A stretch of 64,000 nucleotides of DNA from Cryobacterium arcticum (GTDB lineage Bacteria > Actinomycetota > Actinomycetes > Actinomycetales > Microbacteriaceae), in assembly GCF_001679725.1 (NCBI RefSeq), contig NZ_CP016282.1, forward strand, positions 1,860,001 through 1,924,000. The letters are read 5' to 3'. The notes under the pieces are model-generated. The model was given only the letters and a program-made list of their open reading frames with translations. It was not told the origin of the DNA and made no database searches. Of the stretch, positions 45,759-55,165 are shown piece by piece. The position numbers were made by a program, and so were the translations under genes. The stretch's first letter is position 1. Every line of letters begins with the position of its first letter.

Positions 45759-46526
45759 TCAGGCCGTGACGGGTGCGTACTTCACGGCCAGAGCCGCTGC
45801 GCCGAGGATACCCGCGTTGTTGCGGTGTACGGCCGGAATGATGCGCGTGTCCAGGTGCAACAACGGCAGGAAGTCCTCGTGGTGCTTCGACACGCCGCCG
45901 CCGACGATGAACAGGTCAGGGGTGAACAGGGCTTCCAACCGGCTGTAGTACTTCTGCAGCCGGGCCGCCCACTTCTCCCAGCTGAGGTTGTCGCGTTCCT
46001 TGGCCGAGAACGCCGCGCGGGTCTCGTAGTCCACGCCGTCGATCTCGAGGTGGCCGAGTTCGGTGTTGGGCACCAGCTCACCGTCGTTGATCAGCGCGGT
46101 GCCGATGCCCGTGCCCAGCGTGGTCAGCAGGACCACACCGTCCACGTCGCGGGCGGCGCCGAACTGCGACTCGGCGTAGCCGGCCGCGTCGGCGTCGTTG
46201 ACGAAATGGATGGGAACGCCCAGACCCTTCTCGAAGAGCCTCTCCGCGGCCAGGCCGATCCACTTGTCCGACACGTTCGCTGCGGACATGGTGTGCCCGT
46301 GCTTGACGACGGCCGGGAAGCAGACGCCGATCGGAAGGTCGCTGGTGCCGCTGGAGACCGTGGCGAGCAATTGCCGCGTGGTCTCGATGATGTCCTGCGG
46401 GCGGCCGCCCTTGGGGGTGGGCAGTTTGACACGGGGGGAAAGCAGGGCGCCGGTGGACAGGTCGACCACGGCCCCCTTGATGCCGGTTCCGCCGATATCG
46501 ATGCCGATGGCAGTGGATGAACTCAT
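45759..46526 (-). CDS. ppgK: Polyphosphate glucokinase
   Basis: A ROK-family kinase that phosphorylates glucose with polyphosphate (and often ATP). The 255-residue protein shows the phosphate-1 motif GIDIGGTGIKGAVVDL, the catalytic Asp in HFVNDADAAGYAE near residue 112, phosphate-2 LLTTLGTGIGTALI, and adenosine/polyP region IVGGGVSKHHEDFLP. The VELGHLE-type sequence is TELGHLEIDG. All fit actinobacterial PPGK. ATG 46526 has TAGATT 6 bases upstream on its strand, suggesting a leaderless mRNA. Confidence 0.95.
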   Translation of the reverse strand: MSSSTAIGIDIGGTGIKGAVVDLSTGALLSPRVKLPTPKGGRPQDIIETTRQLLATVSSGTSDLPIGVCFPAVVKHGHTMSAANVSDKWIGLAAERLFEKGLGVPIHFVNDADAAGYAESQFGAARDVDGVVLLTTLGTGIGTALINDGELVPNTELGHLEIDGVDYETRAAFSAKERDNLSWEKWAARLQKYYSRLEALFTPDLFIVGGGVSKHHEDFLPLLHLDTRIIPAVHRNNAGILGAAALAVKYAPVTA

Positions 46527-46532
46527 GCAGCC

Positions 46533-46538
46533 AATCTA
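46533..46538 (-). promoter_or_regulatory. Candidate ppgK -10 (leaderless)
   Basis: TAGATT on the minus strand ends 6 bases before the ppgK ATG at 46526; no Shine-Dalgarno is present between them. Confidence 0.5.
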
Positions 46539-46568
46539 CCGGCTACGCGCGGCAGCTTCGGCAGCCGG

Positions 46569-47435
46569 CTACGGGAGGGTCAGGATTTCGGCGCCGCGTT
46601 CGGTGACCACGAGGGTGTGCTCGAACTGGGCGGTGATGCTGCGATCCTTCGTCAACACGGTCCAGTCATCCGCCCACATGTCCCATTCGCTCGTGCCCAG
46701 GGTGAGCATGGGTTCGATCGTGAAGACCATGCCGACCTCCATGACGGTGTCGTACTGCGGCGCCGAATCGTAGTGCGGGATGATCAGGCCGGAGTGGAAT
46801 GCCTCACCCACACCGTGGCCGGTGAAGTCCCGCACGACGCCGTAGCCGAACCGCTTCGCGTAGGACTCGATCGTGCGGCCGATCACATTGACCTGACGCC
46901 CGGGGGCAACGGCCTTGATGCCGCGGGCCAGGGCCTCCCGGGTGCGGTCGACGAGCAGGGTGACCTCCTCCGAGGCCTCCCCGACGATGAAGGTGACGTT
47001 GGAGTCTCCGTGCACGCCGTTCTTGAACGCGGTGATGTCGATGTTCACGATGTCGCCGTTCTCCAGCAGGGTGTCGTCGGGGATGCCGTGGCAGATGACC
47101 TCGTTCACCGACGAGCACAGCGACTTCGGGTAGCCCCGGTACCCCAGCGTGGAGGGATAGGCGCCCTGGCCGATCACGTACTCGTGGCCGATCCGGTCCA
47201 GTTCCTCCGTCGTGACGCCGGGGCGCACGGCGCGGCCGACCTCCTGGATGGCTTCGGCGGCGATCCGGCCCGACTCGCGGATCAGGGCGATGCGGTCGGG
47301 GGAGTACACGTCGGAGCCGGTGAACCGGGCCGGTGCGGTCCGTCCGACGTACTCCGGACGGGGGATCTGGGAGGGAACGGAGCGGTGGCTGGACACGGCT
47401 CCCGGAATGAGGTGACCGATGGAATCCTTAGGCAT
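46569..47435 (-). CDS. map: Type I methionine aminopeptidase
   Basis: Removes initiator Met from nascent proteins. The 288-residue protein has an N-terminal extension of about 40 residues ([20 protein letters not shown]), typical of actinobacterial MetAP1c. The five metal ligands lie in [17 protein letters not shown] (two Asp), [13 protein letters not shown] (His), VFTIEPML (Glu) and [11 protein letters not shown] (Glu); the substrate His is in [12 protein letters not shown] 47435 lies 12 bases from the start of the divergent gene. TAAGCT 7 bases upstream suggests leaderless expression. Confidence 0.95.
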   Translation of the reverse strand: MPKDSIGHLIPGAVSSHRSVPSQIPRPEYVGRTAPARFTGSDVYSPDRIALIRESGRIAAEAIQEVGRAVRPGVTTEELDRIGHEYVIGQGAYPSTLGYRGYPKSLCSSVNEVICHGIPDDTLLENGDIVNIDITAFKNGVHGDSNVTFIVGEASEEVTLLVDRTREALARGIKAVAPGRQVNVIGRTIESYAKRFGYGVVRDFTGHGVGEAFHSGLIIPHYDSAPQYDTVMEVGMVFTIEPMLTLGTSEWDMWADDWTVLTKDRSITAQFEHTLVVTERGAEILTLP

Positions 47436-47440
47436 AGGAT
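47412..47440 (+). promoter_or_regulatory. Candidate promoter of the 62-aa SPOR-like gene (leaderless)
   Basis: GTGACC (47412-47417) and TAGGAT (47435-47440) are separated by 17 bases, ending 7 bases before ATG 47448. It lies within the first codons of the divergent map gene. Confidence 0.5.
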
Positions 47441-47442
47441 CA

Positions 47443-47448
47443 AGCTTA
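47443..47448 (-). promoter_or_regulatory. Candidate map -10 (leaderless)
   Basis: TAAGCT on the minus strand ends 7 bases before the map ATG at 47435. It overlaps the start codon of the divergent gene. Confidence 0.4.
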
Positions 47449-47636
47449 TGGCCGAAGATACTGAGCACCAGTTCTGGTACAACATGCGCACGGGAGCCGT
47501 CGAGAAGGGTCTGCTCTCCCCGTCGGTGGACCGCGTGGGTCCGTTCGCGACGTTCGACGAGGCGACGCACGCCCTGGACAAACTCCGCGCGAACAGCGCG
47601 AAGTGGGCCGAGGACGACGCCGCCGACGACAGGTAG
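47448..47636 (+). CDS. SPOR-like small protein, 62 aa
   Basis: A small acidic protein found widely beside map in actinobacteria and usually labelled SPOR-domain-like. The core is [14 protein letters not shown], then [20 protein letters not shown], which resembles a single SPOR repeat, followed by an acidic tail ([10 protein letters not shown]). It has no signal peptide, so a peptidoglycan-binding role as in secreted SPOR proteins is doubtful. ATG 47448 is 12 bases from the map start on the opposite strand. Confidence 0.88.
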   Translation: MAEDTEHQFWYNMRTGAVEKGLLSPSVDRVGPFATFDEATHALDKLRANSAKWAEDDAADDR

Positions 47637-47663
47637 ACCGCCGGCAGGTCCTCCTGCGCGGGG

Positions 47664-48536
47664 CTACTCGTAGCTGTGCTCGGGGCCGGGATAGGCGCCG
47701 GAGTCGACGTCGGCCTTGAAGGCGTGCACGGCGTCCGTGAGCGCCGAACGCATATTGGCGTACTGCCGAACGAAGCGGGGCACCCGGCCGCCGGTCATGC
47801 CCGCGAAGTCGGTCCAGACCATGAGCTGGCCGTCGACATCCGGGCCGGCGCCCACGCCGATGGTGGGAATGTCGAGCTTCTCGGTGACCAGGGCCGCCAC
47901 CGCAGAGGGCACCATCTCCAGAACCACCGCGAACGCGCCCGCCTCCTGCACCGCGAGGGCGTCGGCCATGAGCTGGTCGGCGGCGGCACCACGGCCCTGA
48001 ATGATGTGGCCGCCCAGACCGTGCTCGCTCTGCGGGGTGAAGCCGATGTGGGCCATCACAGGGATTCCGGCCGAGACGATCCGGGAGATCTGCTTGCGGC
48101 TGCGCACCCCACCCTCGAGCTTGACCGCGTGGGCCTGTGCCTCCTTCATGAACCGCACTGCGGTGTGCAGGGCCTCGGACGGACCGGTCTCGTAGGTGCC
48201 GAACGGCATGTCCGCCACCACGAGGGCGCGGGTCACGGCGCGGGCGACGGCGCGCGTGAGGGGGATGAGCTCGTCGACCGTGACCGGGAGGGTGGTCTCG
48301 TAGCCGAAGACGTTGTTGCCGGCCGAATCGCCCACGAGGAGGAAATCGATCCCGGCCTGGTCGAAGATCTGCGCGGTGAGCATGTCATAGCTGGTCAGGC
48401 CCGTGATCGGGATGCCCTGCTGTTTCGCGTTCTGGAAATGCCTGGTGCGCACCCGCTTGGGTCCGGAGGGGACACTGACATACGGATTCTGCACCTCGAC
48501 GGCATTGGCGGCGTCCGGTGTGACTGGCTCAGGCAT
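47664..48536 (-). CDS. panB: 3-methyl-2-oxobutanoate hydroxymethyltransferase
   Basis: Makes ketopantoate from 2-oxoisovalerate and methylene-tetrahydrofolate, the first step of pantothenate synthesis. The 290-residue protein has ITGLTSYDMLTAQIFDQAG near residue 42 and the metal-binding LLVGDSAGNNVFG. The substrate site includes VVADMPFGTYE, and the catalytic Glu lies in VKLEGG, followed by MAHIGFTPQS. ATG 48536 is favoured by a TACACT box 6 bases upstream; longer starts lack support. It shares its keto-acid precursor with leuA at the window start. Confidence 0.95.
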   Translation of the reverse strand: MPEPVTPDAANAVEVQNPYVSVPSGPKRVRTRHFQNAKQQGIPITGLTSYDMLTAQIFDQAGIDFLLVGDSAGNNVFGYETTLPVTVDELIPLTRAVARAVTRALVVADMPFGTYETGPSEALHTAVRFMKEAQAHAVKLEGGVRSRKQISRIVSAGIPVMAHIGFTPQSEHGLGGHIIQGRGAAADQLMADALAVQEAGAFAVVLEMVPSAVAALVTEKLDIPTIGVGAGPDVDGQLMVWTDFAGMTGGRVPRFVRQYANMRSALTDAVHAFKADVDSGAYPGPEHSYE

Positions 48537-48542
48537 GTGCCC

Positions 48543-48548
48543 AGTGTA
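48543..48548 (-). promoter_or_regulatory. Candidate panB -10 (leaderless)
   Basis: TACACT on the minus strand ends 6 bases before the panB ATG at 48536. Confidence 0.5.
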
Positions 48549-48677
48549 CTCAGCGCCCGATTCGGCATCCCGATCCGGCATTCGGATGCCCCGGCCCGAT
48601 TCGTCCGCGCGATCAGCCGGTTTTCGCGCACGCACCGGCGGCAGCCGGTAGCCTAGGAGCAACAAGAAAGGGCGTGG

Positions 48678-50015
48678 ATGGACAAGCAGCGCGACTTCGT
48701 TCTTCGGACCATCGAGGAACGGGGCATCAAGTTCATTCGACTATGGTTCACCGACGTGGTCGGCACCCTGAAGTCGGTCGCGATCGCACCGGCCGAGGTC
48801 GAGGGGGCGTTCGCCGAGGGACTCGGCTTCGACGGCTCCGCGATCGAGGGCCTCACGCGCTCCTTCGAAGCCGACGTGCTGGCCCACCCGGACCCCACCA
48901 CGTTCCAGATTCTGCCCTGGCGTGGCGAGGTCGACCCCACGGCGCGGATGTTCTGCGACATCACCACGCCGGACGGCCAGCCCGCCGTCGCCGACCCCCG
49001 GAACGTGCTCAAGCGCACCCTGGCGAAGGCCGCCGAACGCGGGTTCACCTTCTACACGCACCCTGAGATCGAGTTCTACCTGCTCAAGTCGTCGAAGTTC
49101 GGCAAGAACGGGCCCGTCCCGGTCGACTCCGCCGGCTACTTCGACAACGTCCCGGGCGGCACAGCGCACGACTTCCGCCGCCGTTCGGTGCGGATGCTCG
49201 AAGACCTCGGCATCTCGGTGGAGTTCAGCCACCACGAGGCCGGCCCCGGCCAGAACGAGATCGACCTGCGTTACGCGGATGCCCTGACCACGGCGGACAA
49301 CATCATGACGTTCCGCACCGTGATCAAGGAAGTGGCGATCGAGCAGGGCGTCTACGCGACGTTCATGCCCAAGCCGCTTTCCGACCAGCCCGGCTCCGGC
49401 ATGCACACCCACCTGTCGCTCTTCGAGGGGGACACCAACGCCTTCTACGAGGCCGGCGCCCAGTACCAGCTGTCCACCACGGGCCGCCAGTTCATCGCCG
49501 GATTGCTCCGCCACGCGCCCGAGATCACGGCCGTGACCAATCAGTTCGTGAACTCGTACAAGCGGCTCTGGGGCGGCGACGAGGCACCCAGCTTCGTCTG
49601 CTGGGGCCACAACAACCGGTCGGCACTCATCCGGGTTCCGCTCTACAAGCCCAACAAGGGGCAGAGCTCGCGCATCGAGTACCGCGCGATCGACTCCGCG
49701 GCCAACCCGTACCTCGCCTACTCGTTGATGCTGGCCGCCGGGCTCAAGGGCATCGAAGAGGGCTACGAACTGCCGCCGGAGGCTGAGGACAACGTCTGGG
49801 GTCTCAGCGACACCGAACGCCGCGCCCTGGGGTACCACCAGCTGCCCGCCAGCCTCGATCACGCCATCCAGTACATGGAGGAGTCCGAACTGGTCGCCGA
49901 GACCCTCGGCGAGCACGTGTTCAACTACGTGCTGCTGAACAAGCGCCAGGAATGGCGCGAGTACCGGTCGCAGGTCACCCCGTTCGAGCTCAACAAGAAC
50001 CTCGAGATGCTCTAG
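48678..50015 (+). CDS. glnA2: Glutamine synthetase family protein (GlnA2 type)
   Basis: A type I glutamine-synthetase-fold enzyme of 445 aa. It shows the N-terminal VRLWFTDVVGTLKSV-like segment (IRLWFTDVVGTLKSVAIAP), GFDGSAIEGL and PEIEFYLL. The metal sites are in EFSHHEAGPGQNEIDLRY, followed by KPLSDQPGSGMHTHLSLFEG and the ATP/glutamate region NNRSALIRVP. The position beside glnE matches mycobacterial glnA2. In Streptomyces the GlnA2 homologue is a gamma-glutamylpolyamine synthetase, so the substrate may not be ammonia. AAAGGGCG precedes the ATG and TAGCCT lies further upstream. Confidence 0.92.
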   Translation: MDKQRDFVLRTIEERGIKFIRLWFTDVVGTLKSVAIAPAEVEGAFAEGLGFDGSAIEGLTRSFEADVLAHPDPTTFQILPWRGEVDPTARMFCDITTPDGQPAVADPRNVLKRTLAKAAERGFTFYTHPEIEFYLLKSSKFGKNGPVPVDSAGYFDNVPGGTAHDFRRRSVRMLEDLGISVEFSHHEAGPGQNEIDLRYADALTTADNIMTFRTVIKEVAIEQGVYATFMPKPLSDQPGSGMHTHLSLFEGDTNAFYEAGAQYQLSTTGRQFIAGLLRHAPEITAVTNQFVNSYKRLWGGDEAPSFVCWGHNNRSALIRVPLYKPNKGQSSRIEYRAIDSAANPYLAYSLMLAAGLKGIEEGYELPPEAEDNVWGLSDTERRALGYHQLPASLDHAIQYMEESELVAETLGEHVFNYVLLNKRQEWREYRSQVTPFELNKNLEML

Positions 50016-50040
50016 GGGCAATCCCAGACAGGCGCACGAC

Positions 50041-53000
50041 ATGGCGAGAGAACAGCTGACTCTGACAGACCTCGCTCGGGTGGGCTTCGCCGATCTCGGC
50101 GAAGCCCGCGCACGCCTCGACGAGGTCAGCGAGCTGGGCGGGCCCGACCCGTCCGACCTCTTCCCGCTGCTCAGCCGCGCGGCGAACCCGGATGCGGCTC
50201 TGTTCGCCGTGCTCTCGTTCGTCCGGCGGTGTCCGACCGAGTTCGCCGTGCTCCGGCGGCACCCCGGTGCCGTGCAGCGCCTGGTTTCGGTCGCCGGCGC
50301 GTCGACGGGCCTGACCGATTTCTTCCTGCGGCACCCCGACGAACTCGCGGTGCTGCACGAGAAGACTGCCTCGCTGCCCGGTCTGGCGGAACTGACCGGC
50401 GACCTGCTCGACGCGGTACAGGCGACGGACGGTGTCGCTGCGCTGGTCGACGACGCCGGCTGGGTGGCCCTGCGGGTCCGCTACCGCCGCCGGCTCGCCG
50501 AGCTGGCCGCGTTCGACCTCGAACAGGCCGACCCCGTCGGCGGCCTCGACAGGATCGCCCGGCAGCTCTCCCACCTGGCCGCCGCCGCGCTGGAGGCCTC
50601 CCTGGCCGTCGCCCGGGGGATGGCCGGCGGCGCCGTCGCGGCGCCCGGCGTGTTCCCGCTCGAGCAGGTGCGCCTGACCAAGCTGGCCGTGATCGGCATG
50701 GGCAAGGCCGGCGCGGGAGAGCTCAACTACGTCAGCGATGTCGACGTCATCTTCGTCGCCGAAGGGGACGAGGACGCCGGCCTGGACACGGGCCGGGCCG
50801 TGGACATCGCCACCCGGCTGGCTATCCTCATGATGCGCGGCCTCAACCAGCCCACAGTCGAACCCGAGCTGTGGGAGGTGGACCCCAACCTGCGGCCGGA
50901 AGGCAAGTCGGGAGCGCTCGTGCGCACCCTCGAGTCCCACATCGCCTACTACGACAGGTGGGCCAAGAGCTGGGAGTTCCAGGCGCTGCTCAAGGCCCGG
51001 CCCCTGGCCGGGGACGTCGAACTCGGTTCCCGGTACGTCGCCGCGGTCGCGCCGAAGGTGTGGACCAGCGCGAGCCGGGAGAACTTCGTCGAATCGGTGC
51101 AGCGGATGCGCGAACGCGTGACCAGCAACATCCCCGCCGACGAGGTCGCCGTGCAGCTCAAACTCGGCCCGGGCGGCCTGCGCGACATCGAGTTCACGGT
51201 GCAGTTGCTGCAGCTTGTGCACGGTCAGGCCGACCCTGACGTGCGCCAGCCCGGCACGTTGCCGGCGCTGGCCGCCCTGGCCGAATCCGGCTACGTCGGC
51301 CGGGCGGAGGCGGCGGAGTTCGCCCAGGACTACCGGATGCTCCGGCTCATGGAACACCGCCTGCAGCTGGACCGTCTGCGTCGCACGCACCTGCTGCCCC
51401 GGGACGAGGCCGGTCTGCGCGTGCTCGCGCGCGCCACCGGCCTGGCCACCAGCGCCGCCGGGCTGAGCGCCAGGTGGGAGGCCACCAAACACCGGGTTCG
51501 CGGGCTGCACGAACGGTTGTTCTACCGCCCGCTGCTGTCGGCCGTGGCGGCGCTGCCCGCCGAGGGGCTCAACCTCACGAGCGCCCAGGCTGAGGCACGA
51601 CTGGCGGCCATCGGTTTCCGCAACACCGCGGGAGCCCTGGCTCACATCGCCGCGCTCACGAGCGGGGTGTCCCGCCGCGCGACCATCCAGCAACACCTGC
51701 TGCCGGTTCTGCTCCAGTGGCTCTCCGACGGCGCCGACCCGGACTACGGTCTCCTCGCGTTCCGCCGGCTGAGCGACAGCCTGGGGTCCACCTACTGGTT
51801 CCTGCGGATGCTGCGCGACTCGTCCGGAGCCGCCGAACGCCTGACCAGGGTGCTGTCCGCCTCCCGGTTCGTCGGGGAGCTCTTCGAGACCATCCCGGAG
51901 GCCGTCGCCTGGCTGGAGCACGATGACGAGCTGCGCCCGAGGCCCCTCGGCGTGCTGCAGGACGAGGCACGGGCTGTCCTGGCCCGGCACGGCAGCCCCG
52001 ACGCGGCCGCGTCGGTGCTGCGCACCAGCCGGCGGCGGGAGATGCTGCGCCTGGCCCTGTCGGCGATCCTCGGCCGCATCAGCATCGACGAGCTGGCGGC
52101 GGGCCTCACGGATGTGGCCACCGTGATCATCCAGGGGGTGCTCGGCGCCATCCGCGGCACCGGTCTCACCGGCGACGACGGTCCGCTGGCGCCGGACGGC
52201 ATCGAGTTCGCGGTCATTGCGATGGGCCGGTTCGGGGGAGCGGAGCTGGGCTTCGGCTCCGACGCCGACGTCATGTTCGTCTTCCGGCCCGGCACGCTCG
52301 AGGGCGGCGCGGCGCACGACCGGGCGACGTTCATCGTGCGCGAGCTGAACCGGCTCACCGACGACAACAGGCTGCCGCTTGACCTCGATATCGGTCTGCG
52401 CCCTGAGGGCAAGAATGGGGCCGTGGTGCGCTCCCTCGACTCCTACCAGGCCTACTACCGCCGCTGGTCGCTCACCTGGGAGGCGCAGGCCCTGTTGCGC
52501 GCCCGCGGCATCGCCGGGGAGCCGGCGCTCGTGGAGAGCTTCCACGCCGTGATGGACCCCGTTCGGTACCCCGAGGCCATCTCCGAGCAGGACGTACGCG
52601 AGATCAAGCGCATTAAGGCGCGGGTGGAGAACGAACGCCTGCCGCAGGGCGCCGACCCCAACCGGCACCTCAAGCTGGGCCGTGGCTCGCTGAGCGACGT
52701 GGAATGGTTCGTGCAGCTGCTGCAGCTCCAGCATGCTGCCGCGCTTCCGGCGCTCCGCACGACCTCCACTCTCGAGGCACTGGAGGAAGCGACCCGGCAT
52801 TCGCTGGTGAGCGCGCCGGAGGCGGCGACGCTCCGGGCCGCGTGGCTGTTCGCGTCCCGGTGCCGCTCGGCCATCACCCTGTGGACCAACAAGACCGCTG
52901 ACGTGCTGCCGACCGACCGGATGCAGCTGGACGGTGTGGCCCGCATGATGGAGTACCCGCCCGGGTCGGCCAACCAGCTGGAGGAGGACTACCTCGCGGT

Positions 53001-53076
53001 CACGCGTCGCGCCCGCGCGGTGTTCGAGCGTCGGTTCTACGGCCCCGTGGAGCGACCAGGGGCCTTCTCGGGTTAA
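50041..53076 (+). CDS. glnE: Glutamine synthetase adenylyltransferase / adenylyl-removing enzyme
   Basis: A bifunctional 1011-residue regulator that adds AMP to, and removes it from, a Tyr of glutamine synthetase. Two nucleotidyltransferase domains are seen. The N-terminal one has VIGMGKAGAGELNYVSDVDVIF near residue 218 (deadenylylase). The C-terminal one has IAMGRFGGAELGFGSDADVMFV near residue 725 (adenylylase). Each is followed by a helical domain with KLGPGGLRDIEF and KLGRGSLSDVEWF. The gene lies 25 bases after glnA2 and convergent with glnA1, the expected target. Confidence 0.96.
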   Translation: MAREQLTLTDLARVGFADLGEARARLDEVSELGGPDPSDLFPLLSRAANPDAALFAVLSFVRRCPTEFAVLRRHPGAVQRLVSVAGASTGLTDFFLRHPDELAVLHEKTASLPGLAELTGDLLDAVQATDGVAALVDDAGWVALRVRYRRRLAELAAFDLEQADPVGGLDRIARQLSHLAAAALEASLAVARGMAGGAVAAPGVFPLEQVRLTKLAVIGMGKAGAGELNYVSDVDVIFVAEGDEDAGLDTGRAVDIATRLAILMMRGLNQPTVEPELWEVDPNLRPEGKSGALVRTLESHIAYYDRWAKSWEFQALLKARPLAGDVELGSRYVAAVAPKVWTSASRENFVESVQRMRERVTSNIPADEVAVQLKLGPGGLRDIEFTVQLLQLVHGQADPDVRQPGTLPALAALAESGYVGRAEAAEFAQDYRMLRLMEHRLQLDRLRRTHLLPRDEAGLRVLARATGLATSAAGLSARWEATKHRVRGLHERLFYRPLLSAVAALPAEGLNLTSAQAEARLAAIGFRNTAGALAHIAALTSGVSRRATIQQHLLPVLLQWLSDGADPDYGLLAFRRLSDSLGSTYWFLRMLRDSSGAAERLTRVLSASRFVGELFETIPEAVAWLEHDDELRPRPLGVLQDEARAVLARHGSPDAAASVLRTSRRREMLRLALSAILGRISIDELAAGLTDVATVIIQGVLGAIRGTGLTGDDGPLAPDGIEFAVIAMGRFGGAELGFGSDADVMFVFRPGTLEGGAAHDRATFIVRELNRLTDDNRLPLDLDIGLRPEGKNGAVVRSLDSYQAYYRRWSLTWEAQALLRARGIAGEPALVESFHAVMDPVRYPEAISEQDVREIKRIKARVENERLPQGADPNRHLKLGRGSLSDVEWFVQLLQLQHAAALPALRTTSTLEALEEATRHSLVSAPEAATLRAAWLFASRCRSAITLWTNKTADVLPTDRMQLDGVARMMEYPPGSANQLEEDYLAVTRRARAVFERRFYGPVERPGAFSG

Positions 53077-53079
53077 CGA

Positions 53080-53115
53080 CCGAAGGGCCGCGACCTCGCG
53101 GTCGCGGCCCTTCGG
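53080..53115. terminator. Hairpin between convergent glnE and glnA1
   Basis: CCGAAGGGCCGCGAC (53080-53094) pairs perfectly with 53101-53115 around a 6-base loop. It separates convergent genes and may terminate both; no T-tract follows. Confidence 0.85.
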
Positions 53116-53133
53116 CTCAGTGAGTGGTGCTGC

Positions 53134-54558
53134 TTAGACGCCGTAGTACAGTTCGAATTCGAACGGGTGCGGACGCTGCGCGAGGGGCTTGATCTCCTTC
53201 TCGCGCTTGTAGTCGATCCAGGTCTCGATGAGCTCCGGGGTGAAGACGTTGCCGGCGAGCAGGAAGTCGTGGTCGGCCTCCAGCGCCTGCAGCGCCTCTT
53301 CGAGCGAAGCGGGAACCTGGGGGATGTTCTTGGCCTCTTCGGGCGGCAGCTCGTAGAGGTCCTTGTCGACAGGCTCGTGCGGCTCGATGCGGTTCTTGAT
53401 GCCGTCAAGGCCGGCCATCAGCTGGGCGGCGAAGGCGAGGTACGGGTTTCCGGAGGCATCGGGCGCCCGGAACTCGAGACGCTTGGCCTTCGGGTTGGTG
53501 CCGGTGATCGGGATGCGGATCGACGCTGAACGGTTGCCGGCCGAGTAGACCAGGTTGACCGGTGCTTCGAAGCCCGGCACCAGGCGGTGGTACGAGTTGA
53601 CCGTCGGGTTGGTGAAGGCGAGCACGGCGGGGGCGTGCTTGAGCAGGCCGCCGATGTACCAGCGTGCCACGTCGGAGAGTCCGCCGTAGCCGGCCTCGTC
53701 GTAGAACAGCGGCTTGCCCTCAGACCACAGGGACTGGTGGGTGTGCATGCCGGAACCGTTGTCGCCGAAGAGCGGCTTGGGCATGAACGTGGCGGTCTTG
53801 CCCCACTCGTGCGCCGTGTTCTTGACGATGTACTTGAACTTGAGCAGGTCGTCGGCCGCGTGCACCATGGTGTCGAACTTGTAGTTGATCTCACCCTGGC
53901 CGCCGGTGCCGACCTCGTGGTGGCTACGCTCGAGCACCAGGCCGGCGTCGATGAGCTTGAGGCAGATGTCGTCGCGCATGTCGGCGTGCTGGTCGACGGG
54001 GCTGACCGGGAAGTAGCCGCCCTTGTAGGGGGTCTTGTTGGCGAGGTTGCCGCCCTCTTCCTTGCGGCCGGAGTTCCAGGCGCCCTCGCCGGAGTCGACG
54101 GAGTAGAAGCTGGTGTGCTGGTTGACCTCGTAGCGCACGTCGTCGAAGATGTAGAACTCGGCCTCGGAGCCGAAGTACGCGGTGTCGCCGATGCCTGTGG
54201 ACGCGAGGTACTTCTCGGCCTTCTTGGCCACCTGGCGCGGGTCCTTGGAGTAGATCTCGCCGTTGCGCGGGTTGTAGATGTCGAACAGCATGATGAGCGT
54301 GCGCTCGGCGCGGAACGGGTCGACGAAGGCGCTCGTGACGTCGGGGATCAGCTGCATGTCTGATTCGTGGATCGACGCGAAACCGCGGATCGACGAGCCG
54401 TCGAACATCTGGCCGACGGTGAAGAACTCCTCGTCGACGGTCGACGCGGGGATGTTGAAGTGCTGCTGCACACCCGGCAGGTCGGTAAAGCGGAGGTCAA
54501 GGAACTTGACATCGGTGTCCTTGATGAAAGCGAGCACTTCGGACGAATCGCGGAACAT
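53134..54558 (-). CDS. glnA: Glutamine synthetase type I
   Basis: The main ammonia-assimilating enzyme (glutamate + NH3 + ATP to glutamine), a dodecamer of 474-aa subunits. Typical segments are [29 protein letters not shown], and the metal-binding [11 protein letters not shown] and [36 protein letters not shown] follows. The adenylylation site [12 protein letters not shown] is present with Tyr near residue 401, so it can be regulated by GlnE. A four-element GlnR-like box lies about 80-120 bases upstream. ATG 54558 is preceded by TTTGGAGT. Confidence 0.97.
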   Translation of the reverse strand: MFRDSSEVLAFIKDTDVKFLDLRFTDLPGVQQHFNIPASTVDEEFFTVGQMFDGSSIRGFASIHESDMQLIPDVTSAFVDPFRAERTLIMLFDIYNPRNGEIYSKDPRQVAKKAEKYLASTGIGDTAYFGSEAEFYIFDDVRYEVNQHTSFYSVDSGEGAWNSGRKEEGGNLANKTPYKGGYFPVSPVDQHADMRDDICLKLIDAGLVLERSHHEVGTGGQGEINYKFDTMVHAADDLLKFKYIVKNTAHEWGKTATFMPKPLFGDNGSGMHTHQSLWSEGKPLFYDEAGYGGLSDVARWYIGGLLKHAPAVLAFTNPTVNSYHRLVPGFEAPVNLVYSAGNRSASIRIPITGTNPKAKRLEFRAPDASGNPYLAFAAQLMAGLDGIKNRIEPHEPVDKDLYELPPEEAKNIPQVPASLEEALQALEADHDFLLAGNVFTPELIETWIDYKREKEIKPLAQRPHPFEFELYYGV

Positions 54559-54638
54559 GCGGTTTTACTCCAAACGACGTAGGCGTGGGTGACTATCAAT
54601 GTCGCACACTGCGGCTTCCCCGACACTATTACGGACGG

Positions 54639-54676
54639 GTTACTTAAGAATGACGCTTATGTTTCCGCAATGTTAC
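54639..54676 (-). promoter_or_regulatory. GlnR-box-like operator upstream of glnA
   Basis: Read toward glnA the sequence is GTAAC-N6-GAAAC-N6-GTCAT-N6-GTAAC, all four pentamers spaced by exactly six bases. This is the a1-b1-a2-b2 arrangement of actinobacterial GlnR boxes (gTnAc-N6-GaAAc twice). The first pair matches the consensus perfectly. A TAGTGT/TAATAG -10 for glnA follows at 54623-54631. On the other side the box overlaps the -35 area of the RDD gene. Confidence 0.7.
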
Positions 54677-54692
54677 AGGGGAGGTCGCTCGG

Positions 54693-54698
54693 TAAACT
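54693..54698 (+). promoter_or_regulatory. Candidate RDD gene -10 (leaderless)
   Basis: TAAACT ends 6 bases before GTG 54705. It begins 17 bases after the GlnR-like box. Confidence 0.5.
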
Positions 54699-54704
54699 GG
54701 GCGG

Positions 54705-55148
54705 GTGAACGCGACACCTCCAGGCCCCACGACTTTCGGGCAGCTTCCGCCCAGCACCTGGCCGGGGGAGCGGCTCGGCCTGCCCCGGAGCGGCCCGCAC
54801 TCGGTGGGCCGGGTCGGCCGGCGCATCCTGGCCCTGGTCATCGACTGGGCGATCGCGGTCGGCCTGGCCTGCCTGATCTGGGGGTACACCCTGCTCGACT
54901 ACGACGGTTTCGTCGTGCTGGGCGTCTTTGTGCTCCTGCAGGCCGTGCTGCTCGCGACGCTCGGTGCCAGCATCGGGCATCTGTTGCTGGGCCTCCGTCT
55001 GATCAGCCTCAGCGGCGGACCGGTGGGCGTCTGGCGGCCCGTCGTGCGCTCCGTGCTGCTCGGCCTGGCCGTTCCGGCGTTGGTCTGGGATTCGGATCAG
55101 CGCGGCTTCCACGACAAGATCGCCGGCACGGTGCTGATCCGCCGGTAG
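54705..55148 (+). CDS. RDD family membrane protein
   Basis: A 147-residue protein of the RDD family, function not established (proposed transport). The hallmark residues are seen in GRRILALVIDWAIAVGLACL (Arg and Asp near residues 39 and 46) and in the C-terminal SDQRGFHDKIAGTVLI (Asp-Lys near 138). About three hydrophobic segments lie between. The N-terminus is Pro-rich. In mycobacteria the same gene sits between the DUF4191 gene and glnA1. GTG 54705 is probably leaderless. Confidence 0.9.
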   Translation: MNATPPGPTTFGQLPPSTWPGERLGLPRSGPHSVGRVGRRILALVIDWAIAVGLACLIWGYTLLDYDGFVVLGVFVLLQAVLLATLGASIGHLLLGLRLISLSGGPVGVWRPVVRSVLLGLAVPALVWDSDQRGFHDKIAGTVLIRR

Positions 55149-55165
55149 CCGGCGGGTCCGGGAAC

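Noticed and set aside
49990..52800. A 936-codon open frame on the minus strand across glnE
   Set aside because: Antisense shadow in high-GC DNA; glnE has both nucleotidyltransferase domains intact on the plus strand.
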